Both the position numbers and the translations under genes were made by a program. A stretch of 15,459 nt of DNA from Candidatus Omnitrophota bacterium (GTDB lineage: Bacteria > Omnitrophota > Gorgyraeia > Gygaellales > Profunditerraquicolaceae), in contig JAUYEC010000001.1 of the NCBI GenBank assembly GCA_030691585.1, positions 1 through 15,459 on the forward strand. The letters run 5' to 3'. Below, piece by piece: positions 1-5,572 of this stretch. Under the pieces are notes generated by a model. The model had not been told where the DNA came from, did no database searches, and worked only from the letters and a program-made list of their open reading frames with translations. Numbering within the stretch: position 1 is the first letter of the stretch; each line of letters starts with the position of its first letter.

Positions 1-27
1 AGGGACAGCATAATATGCTGTCCCTAC
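1..27. repeat. Intergenic palindrome, GCATA type, cut by window edge
   Basis: Positions 1-25 are a perfect dyad: AGGGACAGCATA, one central A, then its complement TATGCTGTCCCT. AC follows at 26-27, so the right end reads CCCTAC. The expected GT at the left end lies outside the window. It is the same sequence as the element at 9789-9821. It pairs with the TTT-type element 18 bases away at 46-78. Confidence 0.85.
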
Positions 28-45
28 GAAATCTTTCGGCATCCA

Positions 46-78
46 CTGTAGGGGCGGGTTTGAAACCCGCCCCTACAG
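46..78. repeat. Intergenic palindrome, GCGGGTTT type
   Basis: Perfect 33-base dyad with 16-base arms: CTGTAGGGGCGGGTTT, central G, then the exact complement ending in CTACAG. The same 33 bases recur at 2247-2279 and 5513-5545, and with slightly shorter arms at 8874-8904. The right end abuts the 35-base tandem array starting at 79. Confidence 0.92.
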
Positions 79-162
79 ATACGTACGACGATAGACGAAA
101 TACGAACGACGGGATACGAACGACGATAAACGAAATACGGACGACGGGATACGAACGACGAT
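79..162. repeat. Tandem array of a 35-base ACGAACGACG-type unit, 2.4 copies
   Basis: Two full units (79-113 and 114-148) and a 14-base partial third (149-162) follow each other without spacers. Each unit reads ATACGNACGACGAT, then ARACGAA, then ATACGRACGACGGG. The two full copies differ only at unit positions 6, 16 and 27. The array ends one base before the stop codon of the PilX-like gene (163-165). A 17-base word from unit two, ACGAAATACGGACGACG (130-146), recurs inside dapF at 14589-14605. With direct abutment and no unique spacers it is not a CRISPR array. Confidence 0.85.
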
Positions 163-564
163 TTACGGAGTGTAGGTATAATCGGTCTTTATATTCAACT
201 GGCTCAGGCCGTTGACGTCTTTGGGATTTATGGCGATTTGAACGCTGTAGGCAATGTCGCTATCAGTAATGGAATAATCCGCTGTGGCATCAATGCAGCC
301 ATTAATACAGGCATATTTAACGCTTGCATCGGCTGTCCAGATGCCCGTCCGGAGCATTTCCAGGGTGTAATTCATGCCTGCTTCTGCCGCATAGTAGGCC
401 TGGATACGGCTGACTTCATGATGGGTGAGCCTGGATTGCCGCTGCATGATATTAAGCACCACTTCCGCCAGGATCACCACCACCAAAATGACACTTAAGA
501 CCAAAAAAAACGCTGCTGCCTTTTCCCTGCGGCGCCCGGAACTTAAGCGTTCTTCCTTAAGCAT
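163..564 (-). CDS. PilX-like type IV pilus/secretion-associated membrane protein
   Basis: 133 residues. A basic N-terminus (RRREK at 11-15) precedes one hydrophobic segment at about 16-40, then SRLTHHEVSRIQAYYAAEAG at about 44-63. A single N-terminal helix followed by a YYAAEAG-type motif is characteristic of PilX/GspK-like minor pilin-related proteins of type IV pilus and type II secretion systems; that is family knowledge recalled without a search. The soluble part has a CxxxC pair (C86, C90), possibly a disulfide. Unlike true prepilins there is no glycine directly before the hydrophobic stretch and no glutamate five residues in, so cleavage by prepilin peptidase is doubtful. It overlaps the winged-helix gene upstream by 22 bases, implying co-transcription from the promoter at 768-796. 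There is no strong Shine-Dalgarno before the ATG, so coupling is likely. The stop TAA directly borders the 35-base repeat array. Confidence 0.75.
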   Translation of the reverse strand: MLKEERLSSGRRREKAAAFFLVLSVILVVVILAEVVLNIMQRQSRLTHHEVSRIQAYYAAEAGMNYTLEMLRTGIWTADASVKYACINGCIDATADYSITDSDIAYSVQIAINPKDVNGLSQLNIKTDYTYTP

Positions 565-749
565 ATTTTATAATCACCGTCTATCTGCCGCAACAGCACA
601 TGCCCTTCGCGCGCCAGCCACCCCAGGCTCATCAGGACATGATCTCTGGGCTTATCTATACCCTTAGTCAACTCCACTAAGCTTACTTCACCATGCTGGT
701 CTAAAAAATACCAGATGTCTCCGGCTGCAATGCCTATCTCTGTGATCAT
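543..749 (-). CDS. Small winged helix-turn-helix protein (DUF2582-like)
   Basis: 68 residues, one compact domain. The sequence begins MITEIGIAAGDIWYFLDQHG, continues with a helix-turn-helix-like segment around VSLVELTKGIDKPRDHVLMS, then LGWLAREGHVLL and a short strand-rich end. This order (G-x-IW-x-xLxxxG, then xxALGWLAREGK) matches what I recall of the DUF2582 winged-helix family, small proteins presumed to bind DNA but without known targets. The ATG is well supported: GGAGG lies 7 bases upstream (757-761) and a near-consensus promoter just beyond it. It is the first gene of a two-gene unit with the PilX-like protein. Whether it regulates that gene, itself or something distant cannot be told from sequence. 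Confidence 0.8.
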   Translation of the reverse strand: MITEIGIAAGDIWYFLDQHGEVSLVELTKGIDKPRDHVLMSLGWLAREGHVLLRQIDGDYKICLRKNA

Positions 750-756
750 ATTTGTA

Positions 757-761
757 CCTCC
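757..761 (-). promoter_or_regulatory. Ribosome binding site GGAGG of the winged-helix gene
   Basis: GGAGG on the minus strand lies 7 bases before the ATG at 749. With the promoter at 768-796, transcription should start near 761, so the transcript would begin with or just before the Shine-Dalgarno and have a leader of only about 12 bases. Confidence 0.7.
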
Positions 762-767
762 ATGGAT

Positions 768-796
768 ATTTTATAAACAACATCTCATTATGTCAA
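768..796 (-). promoter_or_regulatory. Strong sigma70-type promoter for winged-helix/PilX-like unit
   Basis: On the minus strand a perfect TTGACA (-35, 791-796) is followed after exactly 17 bases by TAAAAT (-10, 768-773), five of six matches to TATAAT. It is the best promoter-like match noticed in the window. It separates the winged-helix/PilX-like pair from the exb genes upstream. Confidence 0.7.
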
Positions 797-843
797 CATA
801 TTTTAATTAGCTACATAGCTGGAAACATGCATAGTAGCTCTCT

Positions 844-949
844 GGCTAGAAAGCTGAAACAATACGTAAGAGTTAAATTGGCTAAAGAGCTAGAATACTA
901 TAGCTCTTTAGCCACATCAGTTCTTTGCTTCAATTCCAGCTTTCCAGCC
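844..949. repeat. Outer arms of a nested inverted repeat in the gap before the winged-helix gene
   Basis: Left arm GGCTAGAAAGCTGAAA (844-859) pairs with right arm TTCCAGCTTTCCAGCC (934-949) at 14 of 16 positions. The inner hairpin at 879-914 sits between them. AGCTGGAA also occurs at 817-824, the complement of part of the right arm (934-941), and TAGCTCTCTGGCTA (835-848) is an 11/14 match to the inner arm at 901-914. The whole AGCT-rich block spans roughly 805-950 and has no convincing reading frame. It may be a miniature mobile element or a structured untranslated region; I cannot decide which. Confidence 0.55.
879..914 (-). terminator. Inner hairpin, possible terminator after the zinc-ribbon gene
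   Basis: Perfect 14-base stem TGGCTAAAGAGCTA (879-892) with its complement at 901-914 and an 8-base loop. On the minus strand it lies downstream of the last exb-cluster gene, whose stop is at 956, and upstream of the next promoter. Termination there would make sense by position. The following tail, ATTTAACTCTTACG, is only moderately U-rich, so the terminator role is tentative while the stem itself is certain. Confidence 0.45.
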
Positions 950-955
950 ACGAAT

Positions 956-1177
956 CTATTTTTTATTATAACTTCCGCAGCGCGGGCACACCGAGATCGT
1001 CTCTTCTCTGGTATTAATATAGGTATGGGTGCATATGGAACAGAACCAGATAAATTTGGGGTCAAGTGTCAGGTCCTTATCCTTTCCCTTTCTGCTGAAT
1101 ATCCAGGCATATAATATCATGGCGATGAGCACACAGAGAAAGAAACCTATAGTAAAATAGAAATTAAGATTGATCAT
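956..1177 (-). CDS. Small membrane-anchored zinc-ribbon protein
   Basis: 73 residues from the ATG at 1177. One hydrophobic segment (about 7-27) is followed by basic RKGKDKD, which should hold the rest in the cytoplasm. A C-terminal rubredoxin-like or zinc-ribbon knuckle follows, with C46-x2-C49 and C64-x2-C67. I do not recognise a named family. A longer frame starting at 1228 would overlap the preceding gene by 40 bases; the start at 1177 leaves an 11-base gap after that gene's stop and begins directly before the membrane segment, so I prefer it, though no strong Shine-Dalgarno is visible. It is the last gene of the exbB-exbD-TonB-like cluster. Its role there is unknown. Confidence 0.7.
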   Translation of the reverse strand: MINLNFYFTIGFFLCVLIAMILYAWIFSRKGKDKDLTLDPKFIWFCSICTHTYINTREETISVCPRCGSYNKK

Positions 1178-1188
1178 GGCTGCTGAGC

Positions 1189-1818
1189 CTATTCCCTGGC
1201 CGAGAGGTCTATCTTTATGGTCTGCCACACTTCAGGGCTAAAAACGGCCTGGTGTATAAAAAAATAGTGCCCCATATAACGCATGGTAAGAAGGTCGGCT
1301 TCCAGGCTGCCCGACGAGATCTTCCTTTTAAGCATGATGGGCTTGTGTCCGCCGGCGGGTGGCGCCTTAAACATCAATTCAACGTGGGCGATCTGGCGGT
1401 CGGTAAAATAAAGGAAAAAATTATGGGGAAGAATGGGATGGAAAATAATTACCTGGTCTTTTTTGCGTTGAGGAGAAAATTTGGAAAAGAGTTTTTGCGC
1501 CGGCTCAACTTTACGGCCGCTAAAAACTACGGGCTGCTGCGGCTTGACGCCGTCTAAAATGGCCTGGCGCAGGTTTAAGCCGGCATCGTCTCTTTTGGGT
1601 TGAAGTTTGCCCCTGGCCCAGGCCTCGGCATTAGCGCGGGTGCCGGAAACATAAGGGCGATTGGTCTCGGCGCTAGTGAGGACATCGCCCCAGAAAGCGA
1701 TGGAAGAAAAATTCGCGGCGGGCATCTTTGTGCCAAAAGTTAAACTAAAAAAACCAAAAAGACTCATATGCCCCACCAGGGAAATGAATACGGTTTTTTT
1801 GAAGATGTTATCCGTCAT
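1189..1818 (-). CDS. TonB-like energy transducer candidate
   Basis: 209 residues. A short cytoplasmic end (MTDNIFKK) precedes a single membrane segment at about 9-29, then a long periplasmic part. The C-terminal 45 residues contain ISSGSLEADLLTMRYMG, then FSPEVWQTIKIDLSA. This resembles the TonB C-terminal pattern (SSG, then xLDxxxLxAx, an F-P region and a final strand), but degenerately. TonB proteins link the inner-membrane ExbB/ExbD motor to outer-membrane receptors. Its start overlaps the exbD stop by four bases (ATGA at 1815-1818), the usual place for tonB or tolA. The typical proline-rich linker is lacking; the linker is basic and mixed instead. A divergent TonB/TolA-type partner is the best reading; another single-pass envelope protein is possible. 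Confidence 0.6.
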   Translation of the reverse strand: MTDNIFKKTVFISLVGHMSLFGFFSLTFGTKMPAANFSSIAFWGDVLTSAETNRPYVSGTRANAEAWARGKLQPKRDDAGLNLRQAILDGVKPQQPVVFSGRKVEPAQKLFSKFSPQRKKDQVIIFHPILPHNFFLYFTDRQIAHVELMFKAPPAGGHKPIMLKRKISSGSLEADLLTMRYMGHYFFIHQAVFSPEVWQTIKIDLSARE

Positions 1819-2216
1819 TCTTGGTTGGTGGCTATGTTTATCTGGGCAATACCCAGGTCCCTGGCCATATCCCAGATCTCCACTACCCTGCCCAGGGATG
1901 CGCGCCGGTCCGCTTTTATCAGGATAGTCTGTTCTCTTTTGGCTGTCTGCTTGAAAAACACCCTTATCTCATCAGCTGTGACTACCCGGCTATTTAAATA
2001 CATCACATTTTCGCCCGTGACCAGGATCTCGATATTATCAGTCTTGATCACTTCGCTGGTCACGGCCCTGGGCAGCCGGACCTTGATCCCGGGCTGTATC
2101 ACGAAATTTGAAGTGAGCATAAAAAATATCAGCAATAGAAAAACCACGTCTATTAACGGAGCTATATCTATTTGTTTTAGACCGTGCTCTAATTCTACGT
2201 GCCTCTTAAAACGCAT
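1815..2216 (-). CDS. exbD: ExbD/TolR-family biopolymer transport protein
   Basis: 133 residues, normal length. N-terminal basic cytoplasmic stretch, then the hallmark membrane segment IDIAPLIDVVFLLLIFFMLT at about 16-35. D23 in the PLIDVVFLLLIFF motif corresponds to the proton-path aspartate of ExbD/TolR (D25 in E. coli ExbD). The periplasmic domain follows, with NIEILVTGENVMYLNSR and ILIKADRRASLGRVVEIWDM, the usual ExbD pattern. It acts in the inner membrane with ExbB to turn the proton gradient into movement of a TonB/TolA-type partner, here probably the gene overlapping its stop. AAGG lies about 9 bases before the ATG. The palindrome 2247-2279 sits 30 bases upstream, between exbB and exbD. 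ExbD and TolR cannot be told apart from this sequence; there is no pal or tolB nearby. Confidence 0.93.
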   Translation of the reverse strand: MRFKRHVELEHGLKQIDIAPLIDVVFLLLIFFMLTSNFVIQPGIKVRLPRAVTSEVIKTDNIEILVTGENVMYLNSRVVTADEIRVFFKQTAKREQTILIKADRRASLGRVVEIWDMARDLGIAQINIATNQE

Positions 2217-2246
2217 AGTTATCAGCCTTTTTAATGTTTTGGATTT

Positions 2247-2279
2247 CTGTAGGGGCGGGTTTGAAACCCGCCCCTACAG
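2247..2279. repeat. Intergenic palindrome, GCGGGTTT type (exbB-exbD gap)
   Basis: Perfect 33-base dyad identical to 46-78: CTGTAGGGGCGGGTTT, central G, complement. It fills nearly half of the 73-base gap, 10 bases after the exbB stop and 30 before the exbD start. Confidence 0.92.
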
Positions 2280-2289
2280 GCGAATTTTA

Positions 2290-2922
2290 TTATTCAGTTA
2301 AAAAATTTACCAACTCGGTCGATGCCTTTTCCATTTCCAGGACGAAATTATTGATCCGGCTGACCAGGTAATTATAGGCGACAAACGTGGGTATGGCCAC
2401 CATCAGGCCGGCCACGGTAGTAAGAAGCGCCTCCCATATCCCGCCTGCCAGGTCGCCCGGAGAAATAGGATGCAGCGAAACCGACTTGGCCTGGATGGTC
2501 TGAAAACACCTGACCATGCCGGTGACCGTGCCCAGGAGCCCTAACAAAGGAGAGATATGGGCGATGGTCGCAAGCGCGGTCAGGTTTTTTTCCATGCGCG
2601 GTATCTCGTATAAAGACACGTCCTCTATGGCCTCAATGATCTGCGGCCGCGGCCGGTCGTATTTAAGGATGCCGGCCTTGATGATGTTGGCAACGGGGCT
2701 GGGGGTATTTTCGCAGATCTGCAGCGCCTCCTTGGTCTCGTTGCGCTTCATCTTGTCCAGTACCTTCCTTAAGAATTCCTGGGTATCTATCTTGATCTTA
2801 TGCAGATGCCAGAATTTCTCCAGGATTATGGCCAGGGCAAATACGGAACATAAAAGTATCGGCCACATCAGCGGCCCGCCGGCCAAAAATACCTGCCACA
2901 AGCTCATTTTGTAAAGTTCCAT
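2290..2922 (-). CDS. exbB: ExbB/TolQ/MotA-family proton channel protein
   Basis: 210 residues with three membrane segments: about 19-38, 117-140 and 164-186. The cytoplasmic loop between the first two is mostly helical. Conserved family motifs are HISPLLGLLGTVTGM at about 122-136 and GIWEALLTTVAGLMVAIPTF at about 161-180. It forms the inner-membrane ring around ExbD. The first ATG is preferred over M6 because AGGAGG lies 4 bases before it (2927-2932). It follows the TPR gene with two palindromes in between and precedes exbD, so uvrA, TPR, exbB, exbD and the TonB-like gene probably form one transcription unit or partly read through. Confidence 0.94.
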   Translation of the reverse strand: MELYKMSLWQVFLAGGPLMWPILLCSVFALAIILEKFWHLHKIKIDTQEFLRKVLDKMKRNETKEALQICENTPSPVANIIKAGILKYDRPRPQIIEAIEDVSLYEIPRMEKNLTALATIAHISPLLGLLGTVTGMVRCFQTIQAKSVSLHPISPGDLAGGIWEALLTTVAGLMVAIPTFVAYNYLVSRINNFVLEMEKASTELVNFLTE

Positions 2923-2926
2923 CTGA

Positions 2927-2932
2927 CCTCCT
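2927..2932 (-). promoter_or_regulatory. Ribosome binding site AGGAGG of exbB
   Basis: Full AGGAGG, 4 bases before the ATG at 2922. It decides the first start over the alternative M6, which would lie 19 bases away and has only GGA in front of it. Confidence 0.75.
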
Positions 2933-2937
2933 ATTTT

Positions 2938-2966
2938 GTAGGGGACGGTTTCAAACCGTCCCCTAC
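2938..2966. repeat. Intergenic palindrome, ACGGTTT type
   Basis: Perfect 29-base dyad: GTAGGGGACGGTTT, central C, complement ending CTAC. The inner arm is ACGGTTT rather than GCGGGTTT, changed symmetrically on both sides. It lies 15 bases upstream of the exbB start and is paired with the element at 2984-3012. Confidence 0.92.
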
Positions 2967-2983
2967 GATATCATTTCCATCCT

Positions 2984-3012
2984 GTAGGGACAGCACAGTG
3001 TGCTGTCCCTAC
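2984..3012. repeat. Intergenic palindrome, GCACA type
   Basis: Perfect 29-base dyad: GTAGGGACAGCACA, central G, then TGTGCTGTCCCTAC. It shares the outer GTAGGGACAGC with the GCATA type but has a different core with compensating bases. Its right end is 5 bases from the stop codon of the TPR gene. Confidence 0.92.
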
Positions 3013-3017
3013 GCCAT

Positions 3018-5492
3018 TTATTTACCGCGCGCCTTTATCCACTCTATTCTCTCGTTTGCAAACTTTGCCTCATCGGTATTCAAGGCAACGATCCGTTTAT
3101 AGATGTTGGCTGCCTCTTTGAAATTTTCCCTGTCCTCGTATATCTTGGCCACCCGCAGAAGAGGCTTGGCCGCCAGAGCAGCATCCTGCGGATAAAGATA
3201 TGTCACTTTCAGATATTCCTCTATCGCTTCATCGGCCTTACCGCTGGCCTCCAGGACTTCCGCGATCTTCAACTGCAGGCCGGGCATTTCCTTCACCGAA
3301 ACAATATCCAGGCTTTTCTTAAACATCTCCAGCGCCTGGTTATAACTTCCCATCTTAAAATAGATATCACCCATCTTAGGATAAATTGACGCCGAGAGAT
3401 TGGGATAATCCGCGACAACACCTTTGTATTCCCGTAAAGCCGGTTCAGTGTCGCCAAGCTTAGCGTAGATGTCGGCAATAGCAGCTGCCGCCTGGCCGCT
3501 GAGTTCACTTTTACCCATCTCAACCACTTTCTTGAAATTTTCCAACGCCTCCTGGTGCAGGGACCCGGCTTCATAACTGGAGGCCAGAGCGTAATAGGCG
3601 TCGACCACGAGCCCGCTCTTAGAGAAATCGTTTATCAACGAAGTAAAATACCTGCGCGCCAGCTCCAGGTCGTTATGCCTGTAATAATATTCTCCCAGCC
3701 ACCAGACGATCTCGTCTGTCAGGCTGGAATCCGGATACTTTGAGCGCAGGGCCTTGAACCTGTTCATCGCCTCTTTTTCATTTCCCATCTGGTAAAAACA
3801 ATCGGCGATCTCGTATTCGGCCTTCTGCACCAGCTCCGTGTCCTGGCTGTAACCGCGGATGATATCTTTAAAGGCCCCTATTGCTAAATCATACTTTCCC
3901 AAATTATAGAGGCTCGTGCCCAGCAAGTATAGCGCCTGCGGCTTTTTATTGCTGGACCCAAACTCATTCTGGAACCTGGAGAATATATCGCGGCTGGACT
4001 CATAATCCATTTTCTGAAAATACGCCAGGCCCAGCCCGTATGCTGCTTCGTCCAAAATCTTAGATTGCGGGAAATTTTTTTTCACGTTCAAAAAGGCCAG
4101 TATCGCTCCGTCGTAATTGGAATTCTTCAGCAATACCAGGCCGAGCTGGTATTGCACGTAGTCACTGTAAAAATTATCGGGGTAGTCTTTTAAGATGGAA
4201 TCATACGCCTCCTGCGCCAAGGTATAATCACCGGAATCCTGATAAGCGTCGCCTATCTGGCAAAGGGCGCTGACCTTGATGATCTTGTCGTCGCTTGAGC
4301 GGGCGATCATCTGGAATTCCTTTATCGCCTCTTTAAAATCCCCCTTTTTTAAATATGCCCAGGCCAGGCCGTAATGCAGTTTATCGGATATTTCAGCCGG
4401 AACAGTCAGCGGCTGCGCTTTGACAAGCGCTTCTTTATATGTATCCACTGCGGATTGGTAATCGCCGAGGTTATAAAAGGCGTCGGCGCGCCCCAAATAG
4501 GCCTGCATTAAAACAAGCGGATCCTCGCAGGAGCTGACCAGCTCGCCGTATATTTTTTGCGCGCTGTCCAGGCGGCTGGTTTCGGAATACAACAGCGCCT
4601 CTCCCAATAGCAGCACATCCAGGCTCTTTTTCTGCAGCGCCGGCCGCGCTACCTGGCCAAACGCGCTCTCCGCTTCAACGTAAAGCTTCAATTTCAGGCG
4701 CGACCAGCCGATACCGAGCCTGGCCAGGGACTGTAATCTTTCATCCTGGGTCACGGAGGCGGCCTTGCTATAATTGTTTATCGCCTCGGCAAAATCATTC
4801 AGGTAATAATCGGCTTCCGCGATGTAAAAATAAAGATACGACAGCCGCGACGGGTCCTTGGCGCATTCTTTAAGCTGGGGCCCGGCCTTAAGCCTAAGAG
4901 CGGCGTAATCCTTGAGCCCGTAAAGGCATTCGATAATCTTAAAAGTTGCGTCCTGCGCCTGGGGGGAACCGGGATATTTCTCTTCTACCGTTAAAAAATT
5001 CTGCATCGACTGCTCAAGCTTGTTTTCCTGAAAATAACACCAGCCCAGGGAATAGAATCCCGCCGGCACGTAGCTGGACCTGGGAAATTCGTCGACGAGC
5101 ATCTTATAATAAGCCGCTGAGCGCTCAAAGTTATTGCCCTTAAAATGCACTTCGGCGATCCAATAAACGACTGAATCCTTAATATCCGCGGCCGCAGGCT
5201 GGTTCAAGAGCCACTCAAATTTGTTAAGCGCCTCGACAAATTTATTCTGGTGGAAATAACATTGCCCTACGAGAAGGTTTACCTGGGGCAATTTAGGCGA
5301 GCCAGGATATTTTTTTATGAATCGCTCCAGCAGTTCAAGGCTGACGTCATAAAAGCCGTCAGTAAAGGCTTTCTCGGCGATAAAGATCGCTTCTTCCTCG
5401 CGCGAGGGGTCCTCGGCGGCTGCGGCAAAGGGCACAACGCCGGCCTGGAGCGCGAGAAAAAATAAAACAGCGCAGATGAATTGTTTTGTCAT
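3018..5492 (-). CDS. Secreted TPR-repeat protein, likely envelope scaffold of the ExbB/ExbD module
   Basis: 824 residues. A clear signal peptide (MTKQFICAVLFFLALQAG, then VVPFAAAAEDPS) predicts export with cleavage near residue 26. The rest is tandem tetratricopeptide repeats spaced about 34-38 residues, recognisable by recurring FxxGxYxxALxxFxxxxxxYP patterns, for example FVEALNKFEWLL, YQSAVDTYKEALVKA, YTLAQEAYDSILKDYPD, YDLAIGAFKDIIRGY, HQEALENFKKVVEMG and YNQALEMFKKSLDI; I estimate about 20. It resembles BamD/YbgF-type periplasmic TPR proteins but is far longer. TPRs bind protein partners. Lying immediately before exbB, exbD and a TonB-like gene, it is plausibly the periplasmic partner of that motor, which is an inference. 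No Shine-Dalgarno is evident; the palindrome 5513-5545 ends 20 bases before the ATG. Confidence 0.88.
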   Translation of the reverse strand: MTKQFICAVLFFLALQAGVVPFAAAAEDPSREEEAIFIAEKAFTDGFYDVSLELLERFIKKYPGSPKLPQVNLLVGQCYFHQNKFVEALNKFEWLLNQPAAADIKDSVVYWIAEVHFKGNNFERSAAYYKMLVDEFPRSSYVPAGFYSLGWCYFQENKLEQSMQNFLTVEEKYPGSPQAQDATFKIIECLYGLKDYAALRLKAGPQLKECAKDPSRLSYLYFYIAEADYYLNDFAEAINNYSKAASVTQDERLQSLARLGIGWSRLKLKLYVEAESAFGQVARPALQKKSLDVLLLGEALLYSETSRLDSAQKIYGELVSSCEDPLVLMQAYLGRADAFYNLGDYQSAVDTYKEALVKAQPLTVPAEISDKLHYGLAWAYLKKGDFKEAIKEFQMIARSSDDKIIKVSALCQIGDAYQDSGDYTLAQEAYDSILKDYPDNFYSDYVQYQLGLVLLKNSNYDGAILAFLNVKKNFPQSKILDEAAYGLGLAYFQKMDYESSRDIFSRFQNEFGSSNKKPQALYLLGTSLYNLGKYDLAIGAFKDIIRGYSQDTELVQKAEYEIADCFYQMGNEKEAMNRFKALRSKYPDSSLTDEIVWWLGEYYYRHNDLELARRYFTSLINDFSKSGLVVDAYYALASSYEAGSLHQEALENFKKVVEMGKSELSGQAAAAIADIYAKLGDTEPALREYKGVVADYPNLSASIYPKMGDIYFKMGSYNQALEMFKKSLDIVSVKEMPGLQLKIAEVLEASGKADEAIEEYLKVTYLYPQDAALAAKPLLRVAKIYEDRENFKEAANIYKRIVALNTDEAKFANERIEWIKARGK

Positions 5493-5512
5493 AAGATACT
5501 TGGTCCGTGTTT

Positions 5513-5545
5513 CTGTAGGGGCGGGTTTGAAACCCGCCCCTACAG
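5513..5545. repeat. Intergenic palindrome, GCGGGTTT type (uvrA-TPR gap)
   Basis: Perfect 33-base dyad identical to 46-78 and 2247-2279. It lies 27 bases after the uvrA stop and 20 bases before the TPR gene start, and occupies most of the ordered sequence in that gap. Confidence 0.92.
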
Positions 5546-5572
5546 AGGAATCTATTTAACTATATCACCGCC

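Noticed and set aside
79..162. Possible CRISPR array
   Set aside because: Units abut directly with no unique spacers, only 2.4 copies are present, and no cas gene is nearby.
15..215. Plus-strand frame of 66 residues at the low end
   Set aside because: It reads through the palindrome 46-78 and the 35-base tandem array; its VGAGLKPAPT and RTTND-like peptides are repeat translations, not a gene.
752..1114. Plus-strand frame of 120 residues over the gap and zinc-ribbon gene
   Set aside because: It runs antisense over the nested inverted repeats and the zinc-ribbon gene, shows no family motif and has no ribosome binding site in a plausible position.
1178..1228. Longer zinc-ribbon protein starting MADHKDRPLG
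   Set aside because: It would overlap the TonB-like gene by 40 bases and put a polar tail before the membrane segment; the ATG at 1177 fits better, though not certainly.
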